This document shows positions 22,057 to 29,847 of a stretch of DNA of 38,742 nt, piece by piece. Made by a program: the position numbers and the translations under genes. The DNA comes from an uncultured Gemmatimonadales bacterium (GTDB lineage Bacteria; Gemmatimonadota; Gemmatimonadetes; JACCXV01; JAHWKZ01). Each line of letters begins with the position of its first letter. Positions within the stretch are counted from its first letter, which is position 1. The stretch covers positions 1 to 38,742 of the forward strand of contig CAMYLR010000028.1 in the NCBI GenBank assembly GCA_947259315.1, read 5' to 3'. The notes beneath the pieces were generated by a model. It made no database searches, was not told the DNA's origin, and was given only the letters and a program-made list of their open reading frames with translations.

Positions 22057-25011
22057 GTGATCGGGCGAGCCAAGTCACCGCTCGTCTGCGTCCTCGCGCT
22101 GGCACTGGCGATGCCTTCTTTGGCGTCGCCGCAAACCAATCGAGCAGCAAGCGAAGAAGCCCGTAGCCTGTTGGAGCGGGTCAAGACAAACCAGCGTGGT
22201 CCTTTTGTGGGGCTGCGTTGGTTCTGCAACGACGGCACGAACCACCCGCCGAGACCGTACCCGTGTGGCGACCGGGGCGGTGGACATCAACACGGGCAGC
22301 TCTCGTCAGACGCCCTCCGGCTGAGCGAGTTGGGCTACCCGGTGGGAACACTGTTCATCGCACTGCCGTGGGAACGGTTCTTCGATGTTGACAACCGCCA
22401 CGAACGATTGCGGGAACTTGCGTTGCAAGGGTATTTGCGACGCGCCGACGACGGATGGGACTTCCGCCAAGCCCAGTATTATCGCGGCGCGCGACAGGCC
22501 GAAGACGAGGAGGCCGCTGGCCGCGCGCTCCTGAGCCGGCTGTTGAGCGATCCGGCGTGGACCAGCAAGAATTTCTTGCTGGCGGTTCAGTTGGTGCGCG
22601 AGGTCCCACACGCACCGCAGTCATCTCGAATCGATCGCATTCGGCAGCTGTCCAAGGAGATCGGCAACGCCGTCCCCACTTTTCAGCCCATTCGGGTCAA
22701 GATCCACTCGTATCCCGACGCCAGCGATATCGATGCGGTCGAGCGCTTCATCGCGACCGGAAGCACCGTTGGTCATGAGCAAGCGTTGCGGTCCCTGCTG
22801 GCCGATTTGCGTGCCTACTACGACCGAGATCCAGCCGAGCGCCTGGAACCGTTTCTTGGTATGGAACCCTTCCGGGGTGGCGCTTGGGGCGACGACCTGA
22901 GGCAACTACAGGACCTCCTCGGAGGGGCGTCCCCGGCCGAGATCAGCCGCACCATCGCCGATCTGACTGCCAGGCTCCGCAACGACGTCGAGACATCGAG
23001 CGACGGCGTGGCCAATCTCCGGCGAATCGACCTCGACCTCGTGCTCCAAGAACTCTTGCTCCAGAACGGGGTCGCGGCATCACGTCGCCTGGCCGACCGC
23101 CGACAAGCGATCGATGTCGCGCGCACCTTGGTCATCGGCACCTACGGTCGCGGGCTCTTGTCACGCCTGGAGCTAGCAGCGCAGCTCGAGATGATCGATC
23201 AACTGACGGCACAGGAGGAAGTCACCGCGGAGCAGTATCGGGGCTCGATTCGATATCTGGAGCGTGTCGGACTGTGGGTTCAAGCGACGATTGAAGCGGT
23301 TTTTGGTCAAACCGTGGAGCACTACACACAGATCGAGCCCGTGGCCGAGTCTTTCTCCGCCGATCTATTGCGTGCGACGGCGCTCTTGCCGTTGGCCAAC
23401 GTGGTCGAGTCTCTGACGCTCGATGCCAACGGCGAGCTTGGTGTCACGCACACCGCGTTCGGACACTCACTCGGTGGAGCGATTTACGGACTCAATCCGG
23501 GTGTCGCCCGTGGGGTGCTGGAGCGAGTCACCGAAGCCGAGGCCGCTGACTTCGACTATCGACCGGACCGCATCTACATACTGCCGCAGACGCTTGCCGA
23601 CCTGCCTCCGGTTGGTGGGATCTTGTCGCTCGATCAAGGCAACATGCTCTCGCACCTGCAGCTGCTAGCACGAAGTCTTGGCATACCCAATAGCGTTATC
23701 GCCAGCACCGCGCTCGAAGCGATCTTGCCACACGTGGGCGAGGAGTTGTTCTACGCAGTGTCCGGCTTGGGCGTCGTTGTTCTGAAGGAGATCGATCAGC
23801 TGACCCCGGAGGAACGCGCACTCCTGGCCGAGAAAGAAACCGGCCCGGAGCGCACGTTCCGGATCGATGAAGACGCGCTCGACCTCGACGAGCGGCGTGT
23901 GCTTCCGCTCAACGCGCTCGATCTCGACCGTGCGGGCGAGGTTGTGGGACCCAAGGCGGCTGGTGTAGCGCGCCTCCAGCGTGCATTCCCGGCACAGGTT
24001 TCTCCCGGCGTGGCACTCCCGTTCGGGATCTTCCGTTCTCATATCGAGCGCCATCGCACCACCGTCGGCGCCAATCTCTACACTGAGATGATCGCGTTCT
24101 ACGACGCCGTGGACAGGATGGAGGAGGCTGGCGAACCGGCATCGGAGATCGATGCATTTATTTCTCAACGTTTGGCGTCATTCCGCCGCGAAATCGTGCA
24201 GATCGATCTCGATCCAAGTCTGGTTTCAGATCTCAGAGAGCAACTGTCGGCATGGGGACCGCTGGGGTCGTTTGGTGTCTTTATTCGGAGCGATACCAAC
24301 GTTGAAGATCTGGCTGAGTTCAGCGGTGCGGGTTTGAATCTCACGGTACCCAACAAAATCCAGTTCGAGGACATCCTACACTCGATCAAGCGGGTGTGGG
24401 CGTCCCCCTTCACCGAGCGGGCTTTCGCGTGGCGCCGGCCGATCCTCGAGAACCCGGAGCACACATACGTTTCGGTCCTGATTCAGCGCAGCGTGCCGGT
24501 CGCGAAATCGGGTGTTCTCGTAACTGTAGATCTGGTGACCGGCGATCCCGGCTACCTGACCGCGACCGCGTCCGAGGGTGTCGGCGGTGTCGTTGGGGGC
24601 GAAGCCTCGGAAGCGTTGCTGCTACCCATTGATGGCGACCAGCCGATCCTGCTGGACCAGTACAAGGCGCCGACGCGCAGCCAGCTCAAGATGACCGGCG
24701 AAGGAGGTTTCGAGAAAATCTCACCTTCTGGCGCCGAACGGGTCCTGCTCGATCCCGAGATCGCGGCACTCAAGTACCTTGCACAGACGTTACGAGAACG
24801 GTTCGACCCGCCACGAGACGAAGCCGGTCGAGCGCTCCCCTGGGACGTCGAGTTCGGGTTCCTCGATGGCGTGCTGTGGCTGTTTCAGATCCGTCCCCTG
24901 TCATCCGACTCGCCGACCGCCCAGTTGGCTGGATTGGCGGCGATGGACCGCGCCGTGCTCGATCGCGCGAGCCGGCCGGTTCGATTGGACGAGCCGATGC
25001 GCGCACCTTGA
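22057..25011 (+). CDS. Exported dikinase-like protein: phosphohistidine domain followed by ATP-grasp (PPDK_N)
   Basis: From GTG 22057 the protein has 984 residues with a predicted signal peptide (about 8-25, VCVLALALAMPSLAS). Residues about 30-480 are mostly helical and unrecognised. A phosphohistidine-type motif, NMLSHLQLLARSLGIP, places the catalytic His at 533. The PEP-synthase/PPDK ATP-binding domain fills about 625-950: VGPKAAGVARLQ, RSDTNVEDLAEFSGAGL (Arg744), VWASPFTERAFAWRR, VLIQRSVP and FQIRPL. PEP synthase and PPDK have ATP-grasp first; this order, and the NVEDLA-x2-SGAGL wording, recall alpha-glucan, water dikinase. Substrate is unknown. If truly exported, its ATP source is a puzzle. 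The next gene starts 2 bp after its stop. Confidence 0.78.
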   Translation: MIGRAKSPLVCVLALALAMPSLASPQTNRAASEEARSLLERVKTNQRGPFVGLRWFCNDGTNHPPRPYPCGDRGGGHQHGQLSSDALRLSELGYPVGTLFIALPWERFFDVDNRHERLRELALQGYLRRADDGWDFRQAQYYRGARQAEDEEAAGRALLSRLLSDPAWTSKNFLLAVQLVREVPHAPQSSRIDRIRQLSKEIGNAVPTFQPIRVKIHSYPDASDIDAVERFIATGSTVGHEQALRSLLADLRAYYDRDPAERLEPFLGMEPFRGGAWGDDLRQLQDLLGGASPAEISRTIADLTARLRNDVETSSDGVANLRRIDLDLVLQELLLQNGVAASRRLADRRQAIDVARTLVIGTYGRGLLSRLELAAQLEMIDQLTAQEEVTAEQYRGSIRYLERVGLWVQATIEAVFGQTVEHYTQIEPVAESFSADLLRATALLPLANVVESLTLDANGELGVTHTAFGHSLGGAIYGLNPGVARGVLERVTEAEAADFDYRPDRIYILPQTLADLPPVGGILSLDQGNMLSHLQLLARSLGIPNSVIASTALEAILPHVGEELFYAVSGLGVVVLKEIDQLTPEERALLAEKETGPERTFRIDEDALDLDERRVLPLNALDLDRAGEVVGPKAAGVARLQRAFPAQVSPGVALPFGIFRSHIERHRTTVGANLYTEMIAFYDAVDRMEEAGEPASEIDAFISQRLASFRREIVQIDLDPSLVSDLREQLSAWGPLGSFGVFIRSDTNVEDLAEFSGAGLNLTVPNKIQFEDILHSIKRVWASPFTERAFAWRRPILENPEHTYVSVLIQRSVPVAKSGVLVTVDLVTGDPGYLTATASEGVGGVVGGEASEALLLPIDGDQPILLDQYKAPTRSQLKMTGEGGFEKISPSGAERVLLDPEIAALKYLAQTLRERFDPPRDEAGRALPWDVEFGFLDGVLWLFQIRPLSSDSPTAQLAGLAAMDRAVLDRASRPVRLDEPMRAP

Positions 25012-25013
25012 TC

Positions 25014-26291
25014 ATGAAAACGACCGCCAAGCTTTTGATGGTCGCCGGCGTGACGTTGTTGGTGCCAACCTCGATCCCGAGCTACCCGCTCGACGGATAC
25101 GAGCGCACGGGGATCCGGCGACTCGAGGCGTACCGGCAGGTTCAGGAGGGCACGCTCCCGGGGCGCAAGGTGCCCAACGGTGCGCTCCTCGGCGAGGCCG
25201 ACATCGAGCTCCGGATGGCGGGGGTCAACACGACTTTCGAGCTCACTGCCGACACGCCGCGTGACCCCTATTTGCAGCAGGGAATCGAGTCGATCTTCCG
25301 GGGACGGAACCGGAGTTACTCGATCGCCGTACTGGACATCACCGACCCGGCCAGCCCGAAGTATGCGGCGCTGCGAGAAAACCAGAAGTACGCCCCGGGA
25401 AGTATCGGCAAACTGGTCGTGATGACCGGGATCTTCTCCGAGCTGGCGCGGCATTGGCCTGCCCCGGGCGACCGGTTGCGCGTTCTGCGCGATACCCAGA
25501 TCACCGCAGAGTCGATCATCCACACCGACTCCCACTCGGTCCCGATCGTCGACATCGAGAGAAACTCGCTCGTTCACCGCCCGATTCGCGTGGGTGATGT
25601 GTTCAGCCTCTGGGAGTGGGTCGACCACATGGCGTCTCCAAGCTCCAACGCCGCCGCCAGCACGGTGTGGCGCGAGGCGATGTACCTCTCGCGTTTCGGT
25701 CGCGATTACCCGGCTTCGCCTGAAGAAGAGCGCGTGTATTTTCGGGACACCGCCAAGTCCGAGCTACAGGCGGCCTCGGTCGAGGTGATCAACGGGCCGC
25801 TGCGGCGGATCGGGATCGGCGAAGAGGAGTGGCGGCATGGAACGTTCTTCACCCGCGGGGGTCAGAACCTGGTTCCGGGGATTGCGAGTTATGCCAGCCC
25901 GTTCGCATTGCTCAAGTGGCTGGTCAAACTCGAGCAGGGGAAGGTGATCGATCGGTGGTCATCGCTCGAGATGAAAAAACTCCTCTATTTCACTCGCCGG
26001 CGTTATCGCTACGCGTCGTCTCCGGCACTCAACGATGCAGCCGTCTACTTCAAGTCCGGCTCGCTTTATAGCTGTCGACCGGAAGAGGGTTTTACGTGCG
26101 GCAAGTACCGTGGAAACCGACTCAACTACATGAACTCGGTGGCGATCGTGGAGTCGCCGGCCGACGCAGACAACCCGAGGGTCTATCTGGTCGCGATGAT
26201 GTCGAACGTGCTCAAGATCAATTCCGCCGTCGAGCACCAGACGATCGCGACTCTCGTCGAGCGATTGATCCGCGACCGACCGGATAGCTGA
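25014..26291 (+). CDS. Exported serine beta-lactamase-fold hydrolase
   Basis: The 425-residue protein has a short signal peptide (about 1-23). The three signature motifs of serine beta-lactamases and penicillin-binding proteins are present in order: SxxK as S130-IG-K133, SxN as S210-S-N212, and KSG at 347-349. Spacing is longer than in class A beta-lactamases and there is an N-terminal extension of about 90 residues, so it is more probably a peptidoglycan- or ester-acting hydrolase than a resistance enzyme. No Omega-loop Glu can be named. It begins 2 bp after the dikinase-like gene and ends 4 bp before another hydrolase of the same fold, a clear operon. Confidence 0.82.
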   Translation: MKTTAKLLMVAGVTLLVPTSIPSYPLDGYERTGIRRLEAYRQVQEGTLPGRKVPNGALLGEADIELRMAGVNTTFELTADTPRDPYLQQGIESIFRGRNRSYSIAVLDITDPASPKYAALRENQKYAPGSIGKLVVMTGIFSELARHWPAPGDRLRVLRDTQITAESIIHTDSHSVPIVDIERNSLVHRPIRVGDVFSLWEWVDHMASPSSNAAASTVWREAMYLSRFGRDYPASPEEERVYFRDTAKSELQAASVEVINGPLRRIGIGEEEWRHGTFFTRGGQNLVPGIASYASPFALLKWLVKLEQGKVIDRWSSLEMKKLLYFTRRRYRYASSPALNDAAVYFKSGSLYSCRPEEGFTCGKYRGNRLNYMNSVAIVESPADADNPRVYLVAMMSNVLKINSAVEHQTIATLVERLIRDRPDS

Positions 26292-26295
26292 AGCC

Positions 26296-27228
26296 GTGAC
26301 ACGCTCCATGACATCCGTGGTCGCGCTAGTCGCTGGGGTCGGGGTGACTTCGACGTGCGGCATGTACTCGCCGTCGGAAGCCGGCGATAAGGGATCGAAT
26401 GTGCTCGCCACGCCGATGGCGCTCGAGCAGATCGACCGCGGTCTTCAGGCCGAGCTCCAAGAGGCCTTGGTGGGACTCGACCTGCAGCCGCTGGTTCGTC
26501 GCCAACAGATCGGCGTCGCGCTGGTCGATCTCACCGTCCCGGAAGCGCTGCGCTATGCAGGGGTCAACGACGACGTGATGTTCTACGCCGCAAGCCTGCC
26601 CAAGATCGCGGTTCTGTTGACGGTTTTCGAAAAGATCGAGGCTGGCGAAATCGACGATTCCGGCGCGCTTCGACGAACACTCACCGACATGATCCGCGTG
26701 TCGAGCAACTCGGCGGCCACGCGGGCCATTCGGCTGGTTGGATTCGATTCGATCGCCGAGACATTGGAGAAGCCCGAATACCGGCTCTACGATCTGACCG
26801 GGAACGGCGGCTTGTGGGTCGGCAAGGCTTACGATCCCACCCCCGCAGTGCGGCGCGATCCGCTGTTCAACTACTCACACGGTGCCACCGCACGCCAAGC
26901 GGCGCGTTTCTTCGCGTTGCTCGACAAGGGGCTTCTGGTCAGCCAAGAGCGCAGCCACGAGATGCTGGAGATCCTCGGTGACCCGGGGATCCAGCACAAG
27001 TTTGTCAGAGGGCTGGCGAACCGTCCCGAGGCAACGATCTACCGCAAGTCGGGGAGCTTCCGGCAGCACCACGCCGATGCGGCATTGATCGAACACGACG
27101 GACACCGTTACATCGCAGCCGCGCTGGTCGATGATCCGCGCGGAGGTCGAATCCTCGAGAAGCTCATCCTCGCACTCGACGACATCATCGTGGCGGGCGA
27201 CGCCGTGGAAGCGACGGCTAGACGCTGA
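26296..27228 (+). CDS. Exported class A beta-lactamase-like serine hydrolase
   Basis: The 310-residue protein starts at GTG 26296 (an ATG at 26308 is also possible). A hydrophobic leader ends near Cys21 (VTSTC), which is not a good lipobox. Motifs are S100-LP-K103, S136-S-N138 and KSG (251-253), with spacing close to class A beta-lactamases. It is the paralogue-like partner of the preceding gene but with low visible similarity, suggesting different substrates. It closes the tight operon that starts at 21804. After it, 127 bp separate it from feoB. Confidence 0.82.
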   Translation: MTRSMTSVVALVAGVGVTSTCGMYSPSEAGDKGSNVLATPMALEQIDRGLQAELQEALVGLDLQPLVRRQQIGVALVDLTVPEALRYAGVNDDVMFYAASLPKIAVLLTVFEKIEAGEIDDSGALRRTLTDMIRVSSNSAATRAIRLVGFDSIAETLEKPEYRLYDLTGNGGLWVGKAYDPTPAVRRDPLFNYSHGATARQAARFFALLDKGLLVSQERSHEMLEILGDPGIQHKFVRGLANRPEATIYRKSGSFRQHHADAALIEHDGHRYIAAALVDDPRGGRILEKLILALDDIIVAGDAVEATARR

Positions 27229-27355
27229 GGGTCACCACCTCGATCAGAATCAGCGCTTCACTGCCCGCAAAAGTCAGGATTTTCCCCTCAGAAGACGACA
27301 GCCATCGCCCGACAGACGGGGCTCGCGTGTCGCTCTAGCGTAGTTGTCAGGCGAC

Positions 27356-29302
27356 ATGAGCGAGACCACACTGATCAAGTCGGGCGCGACGGAAGACACC
27401 GTAGTCCTGGTGGGGAACCCGAACGTCGGGAAGAGCGTGCTCTTCAAGAACCTCACCAGCCGCTACGTCACGGTCTCCAACTATCCGGGAACAACCGTCG
27501 AAATCGTTCGCGCCGGCGCCAGCTTCAATGGCCGGCGGTTACAGGTCATCGACACACCGGGCCTCAACGACCTCTCGCCCACCAGCGACGATGCCTGCGC
27601 CACGCGGGATCTGCTCGACGAGCACCAGGGTTGCACCGTCGTCCAGGTGGCCGACGCCAAGAACCTGCGGCGGGCGCTCCTGCTCACGATGCAGCTGGCC
27701 GAGATGGGATGCCCTTTGGTTCTCGTCCTCAACATGCTCGACGAGTTGGATGAGCGCGGAGGGAGGATCGACACCGAGGCGTTGAGCGAGATCCTGGGGG
27801 TGCCGGTCGTTTCGACCGTCGCCACCCGCGACTACGGCACCGCGGATCTCATCACCGCGCTTGAGAAAGCTTCCCCGCCGCGGTTGGCAACGAGACCGGC
27901 GGCTGATACCGACGACGCGTACGAGCGCAGCCGGGCACGGCTCGATCAAGTCAACGAGATCGTCGCCAAGACGTACTCCATTTCCCAGCCAACAAGCGCT
28001 TCGCTTCGGACGCGACTGGGCTTTTGGGCGATGCACCCGGTCAAGGGGTTGGGGGTCTTCGCGCTGATCCTGCTGGGGATCTTCTGGTTTGTCGGACTGT
28101 TTGGCGCCGGCACCCTCGTCGACGTACTCGAGGTCAGGGCCTTTGAGCAGCGGGTCACCCCAGCGGCGATCCAGGTGGCGGACGCGATACTGCCCTTCCC
28201 TCACGTGCACGAAATCGCCGCGGTGCCCCACTCGATCGACCTGCCGACTAGCCCATTCCACGAGGTCACGATCAGCTCGGGCACGCACCAAACGATCCAA
28301 CCGACCTATTCGCTATCCCCGGAGGCCTCGCTGAGCTGGCTTCAAAGTGTCCTCAGGTTTTTCCACGACCTGTTGATCGGCGAGTATGGAACGATCACAA
28401 TGGCGTTGAGCTACGCGATCGCGATTGTGCTCCCGATCGTAACGACGTTCTTCCTGGTTTTCAGTGTGCTCGAGGACTCGGGCTATTTCCCCCGCATGGC
28501 GATCATGGTGAACCGAGCGTTTCGGATCATGGGACTGAACGGCAAGGCCGTTCTGCCGATGATCCTCGGTCTCGGCTGCGACACGATGGCCACGATGACG
28601 ACACGCATCCTCGATACTCGTCGAGAGCGAGTCATCACAACCTTGCTGCTGGCGCTCGCCGTTCCCTGCTCAGCGCAGTTGGGCGTGCTGTTGGCCATGA
28701 TGTCAGTGCTGTCGCCCGTTGGAGCGGTGTTGTGGGTGGGGCTGATCGTTGGCGTCATTCTGCTTGTCGGCTGGTTGAGCAGCCGCCTGTTCAAGAGCGA
28801 CACCAGCGACTTTATCCTGGAGATCCCACCGCTTCGTCGACCTCAGCTATCGAACGTACTTGTCAAGACATACAGTCGGTTGAATTGGTACCTGCGAGAG
28901 GTGATCCCGCTCTTCGTGATCGGCACCGCGATTCTGTTTCTGCTCGATAAGCTCCAACTTCTCCGCGTCATCACGCGCATTGGAGAGCCACTGGTGACCG
29001 GGTGGCTCGGGCTGCCGTCGCCGATGACAAACGCCTTCCTGCTCGGGTTTCTCAGGCGCGACTTCGGTGCGGTCTACATTCTCGACGCGGCCACGGCGCC
29101 AGACCCATTGCTCACACCACTACAGATCTTTGTATCGATGGTCACGATCACGCTCTTCGTGCCATGCATCGCCAATGTCCTCATGATCGCCAACGAGCAC
29201 GGTTCCAAGGTCGCTTTGAGGATGGCCGCGTTCATCTTTCCGTTTGCGTTTCTTGTCGGTGGAACTGTCAACCAAGTAGGCAAATGGCTACTGGCTACCT
29301 GA
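27356..29302 (+). CDS. feoB: Ferrous iron transporter FeoB
   Basis: The 648-residue protein starts with a GTPase domain: GNPNVGKS (G1), SNYPGTTVEI (G2), DTPGL (G3), NMLDE (G4) and STVATRDYGT (G5). A linker of about 50 residues and then about eight to ten membrane helices follow, including the conserved gate regions with VLEDSGYFPRMA, GLGCDTMATMTTRIL and AVPCSAQLG. It imports Fe2+ across the cytoplasmic membrane. It is shorter than E. coli FeoB (about 773 residues), mainly at the C-terminus. A TTG 12 bp upstream is an alternative start. No Fur-box-like palindrome is visible in the 127 bp upstream. Its stop overlaps the FeoA-like gene by 19 bp. Confidence 0.95.
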   Translation: MSETTLIKSGATEDTVVLVGNPNVGKSVLFKNLTSRYVTVSNYPGTTVEIVRAGASFNGRRLQVIDTPGLNDLSPTSDDACATRDLLDEHQGCTVVQVADAKNLRRALLLTMQLAEMGCPLVLVLNMLDELDERGGRIDTEALSEILGVPVVSTVATRDYGTADLITALEKASPPRLATRPAADTDDAYERSRARLDQVNEIVAKTYSISQPTSASLRTRLGFWAMHPVKGLGVFALILLGIFWFVGLFGAGTLVDVLEVRAFEQRVTPAAIQVADAILPFPHVHEIAAVPHSIDLPTSPFHEVTISSGTHQTIQPTYSLSPEASLSWLQSVLRFFHDLLIGEYGTITMALSYAIAIVLPIVTTFFLVFSVLEDSGYFPRMAIMVNRAFRIMGLNGKAVLPMILGLGCDTMATMTTRILDTRRERVITTLLLALAVPCSAQLGVLLAMMSVLSPVGAVLWVGLIVGVILLVGWLSSRLFKSDTSDFILEIPPLRRPQLSNVLVKTYSRLNWYLREVIPLFVIGTAILFLLDKLQLLRVITRIGEPLVTGWLGLPSPMTNAFLLGFLRRDFGAVYILDAATAPDPLLTPLQIFVSMVTITLFVPCIANVLMIANEHGSKVALRMAAFIFPFAFLVGGTVNQVGKWLLAT

Positions 29303-29736
29303 CCTGCCCACTCTGTGGATTCGAGTTCGAGAAACTCGACACGCTCTGTGCGCACGGGTGCCCGCTCGGCGCGATGTGCAGCCTGGTGCGGTGCCCGAGC
29401 TGCGCCTTCGAGTTCCCCGAAACGCCGCGCAGCGTCTCCTGGCTTCGCGAGCTGTTTCGAAGGGAGTCGCCCGGTTATTCCACGCTACCGGAGGGCGTCC
29501 GTCCGATCGACGATCTCGACAGCGGTGACCGCGCGAAGGTGCTTTGCCTGGGGGCGAGGAAACCGTCGCGCCAAGACACGCTGGCGGTGTTTGGCATCGT
29601 GCCCGGGGCGGAGATCACGCTCCTGCAAAAGCGACCCTCGTGTGTCCTCCAGATCGGCGAGACCGAGCTGGCCCTCGACTCTGATATCGCGCGCACGATC
29701 CTCGTGCAGCGGATCGATCATGCCGTGACGTCGTAA
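29284..29736 (+). CDS. Cys-rich ribbon plus FeoA domain protein
   Basis: The 150-residue cytosolic protein has an N-terminal Cys cluster (C8, C11, C22, C26, C32, C37, C40), then a FeoA-type SH3 domain (about 70-145, with LGARKPSRQDTLAVFGIVPG and LALDSDIARTILV). FeoA binds FeoB and supports iron uptake. The Cys cluster could hold zinc or an Fe-S cluster and so report iron or redox state. This combined arrangement occurs in several lineages with FeoB. The start ATG at 29284 lies inside the end of feoB, giving a 19-bp overlap. Confidence 0.82.
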   Translation: MATGYLTCPLCGFEFEKLDTLCAHGCPLGAMCSLVRCPSCAFEFPETPRSVSWLRELFRRESPGYSTLPEGVRPIDDLDSGDRAKVLCLGARKPSRQDTLAVFGIVPGAEITLLQKRPSCVLQIGETELALDSDIARTILVQRIDHAVTS

Positions 29737-29758
29737 TCGGGAGGTCGACGTTCGCGAC

Positions 29759-29775
29759 TAGGGGGAAAACCCCTA
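29759..29775 (+). promoter_or_regulatory. Perfect inverted repeat between feo genes and the oxidoreductase operon
   Basis: TAGGGGGAAAACCCCTA has 6-bp perfect arms (29759-29764 and 29770-29775) around a GAAAA loop. It lies 22 bp after the FeoA-like stop and 72 bp before the oxidoreductase start. It could be an operator or a hairpin at the end of the feo transcript; no T-run follows. Confidence 0.35.
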
Positions 29776-29847
29776 CATGTGGCCGCAAAGACCCTCCCAC
29801 AGACGGTTGTTTTCTGGGCACTTATGCTGGAATCGGCGAAGAATACG

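Noticed and set aside
25014-27228. Antibiotic resistance beta-lactamases
   Set aside because: The SxxK/SxN/KSG motifs show the fold only. Length, unclear Omega-loop Glu and operon context do not support a resistance role.
27229-27355. Search for a Fur box or other iron operator before feoB
   Set aside because: No palindrome close to the Fur or DtxR-type consensus was visible by eye.
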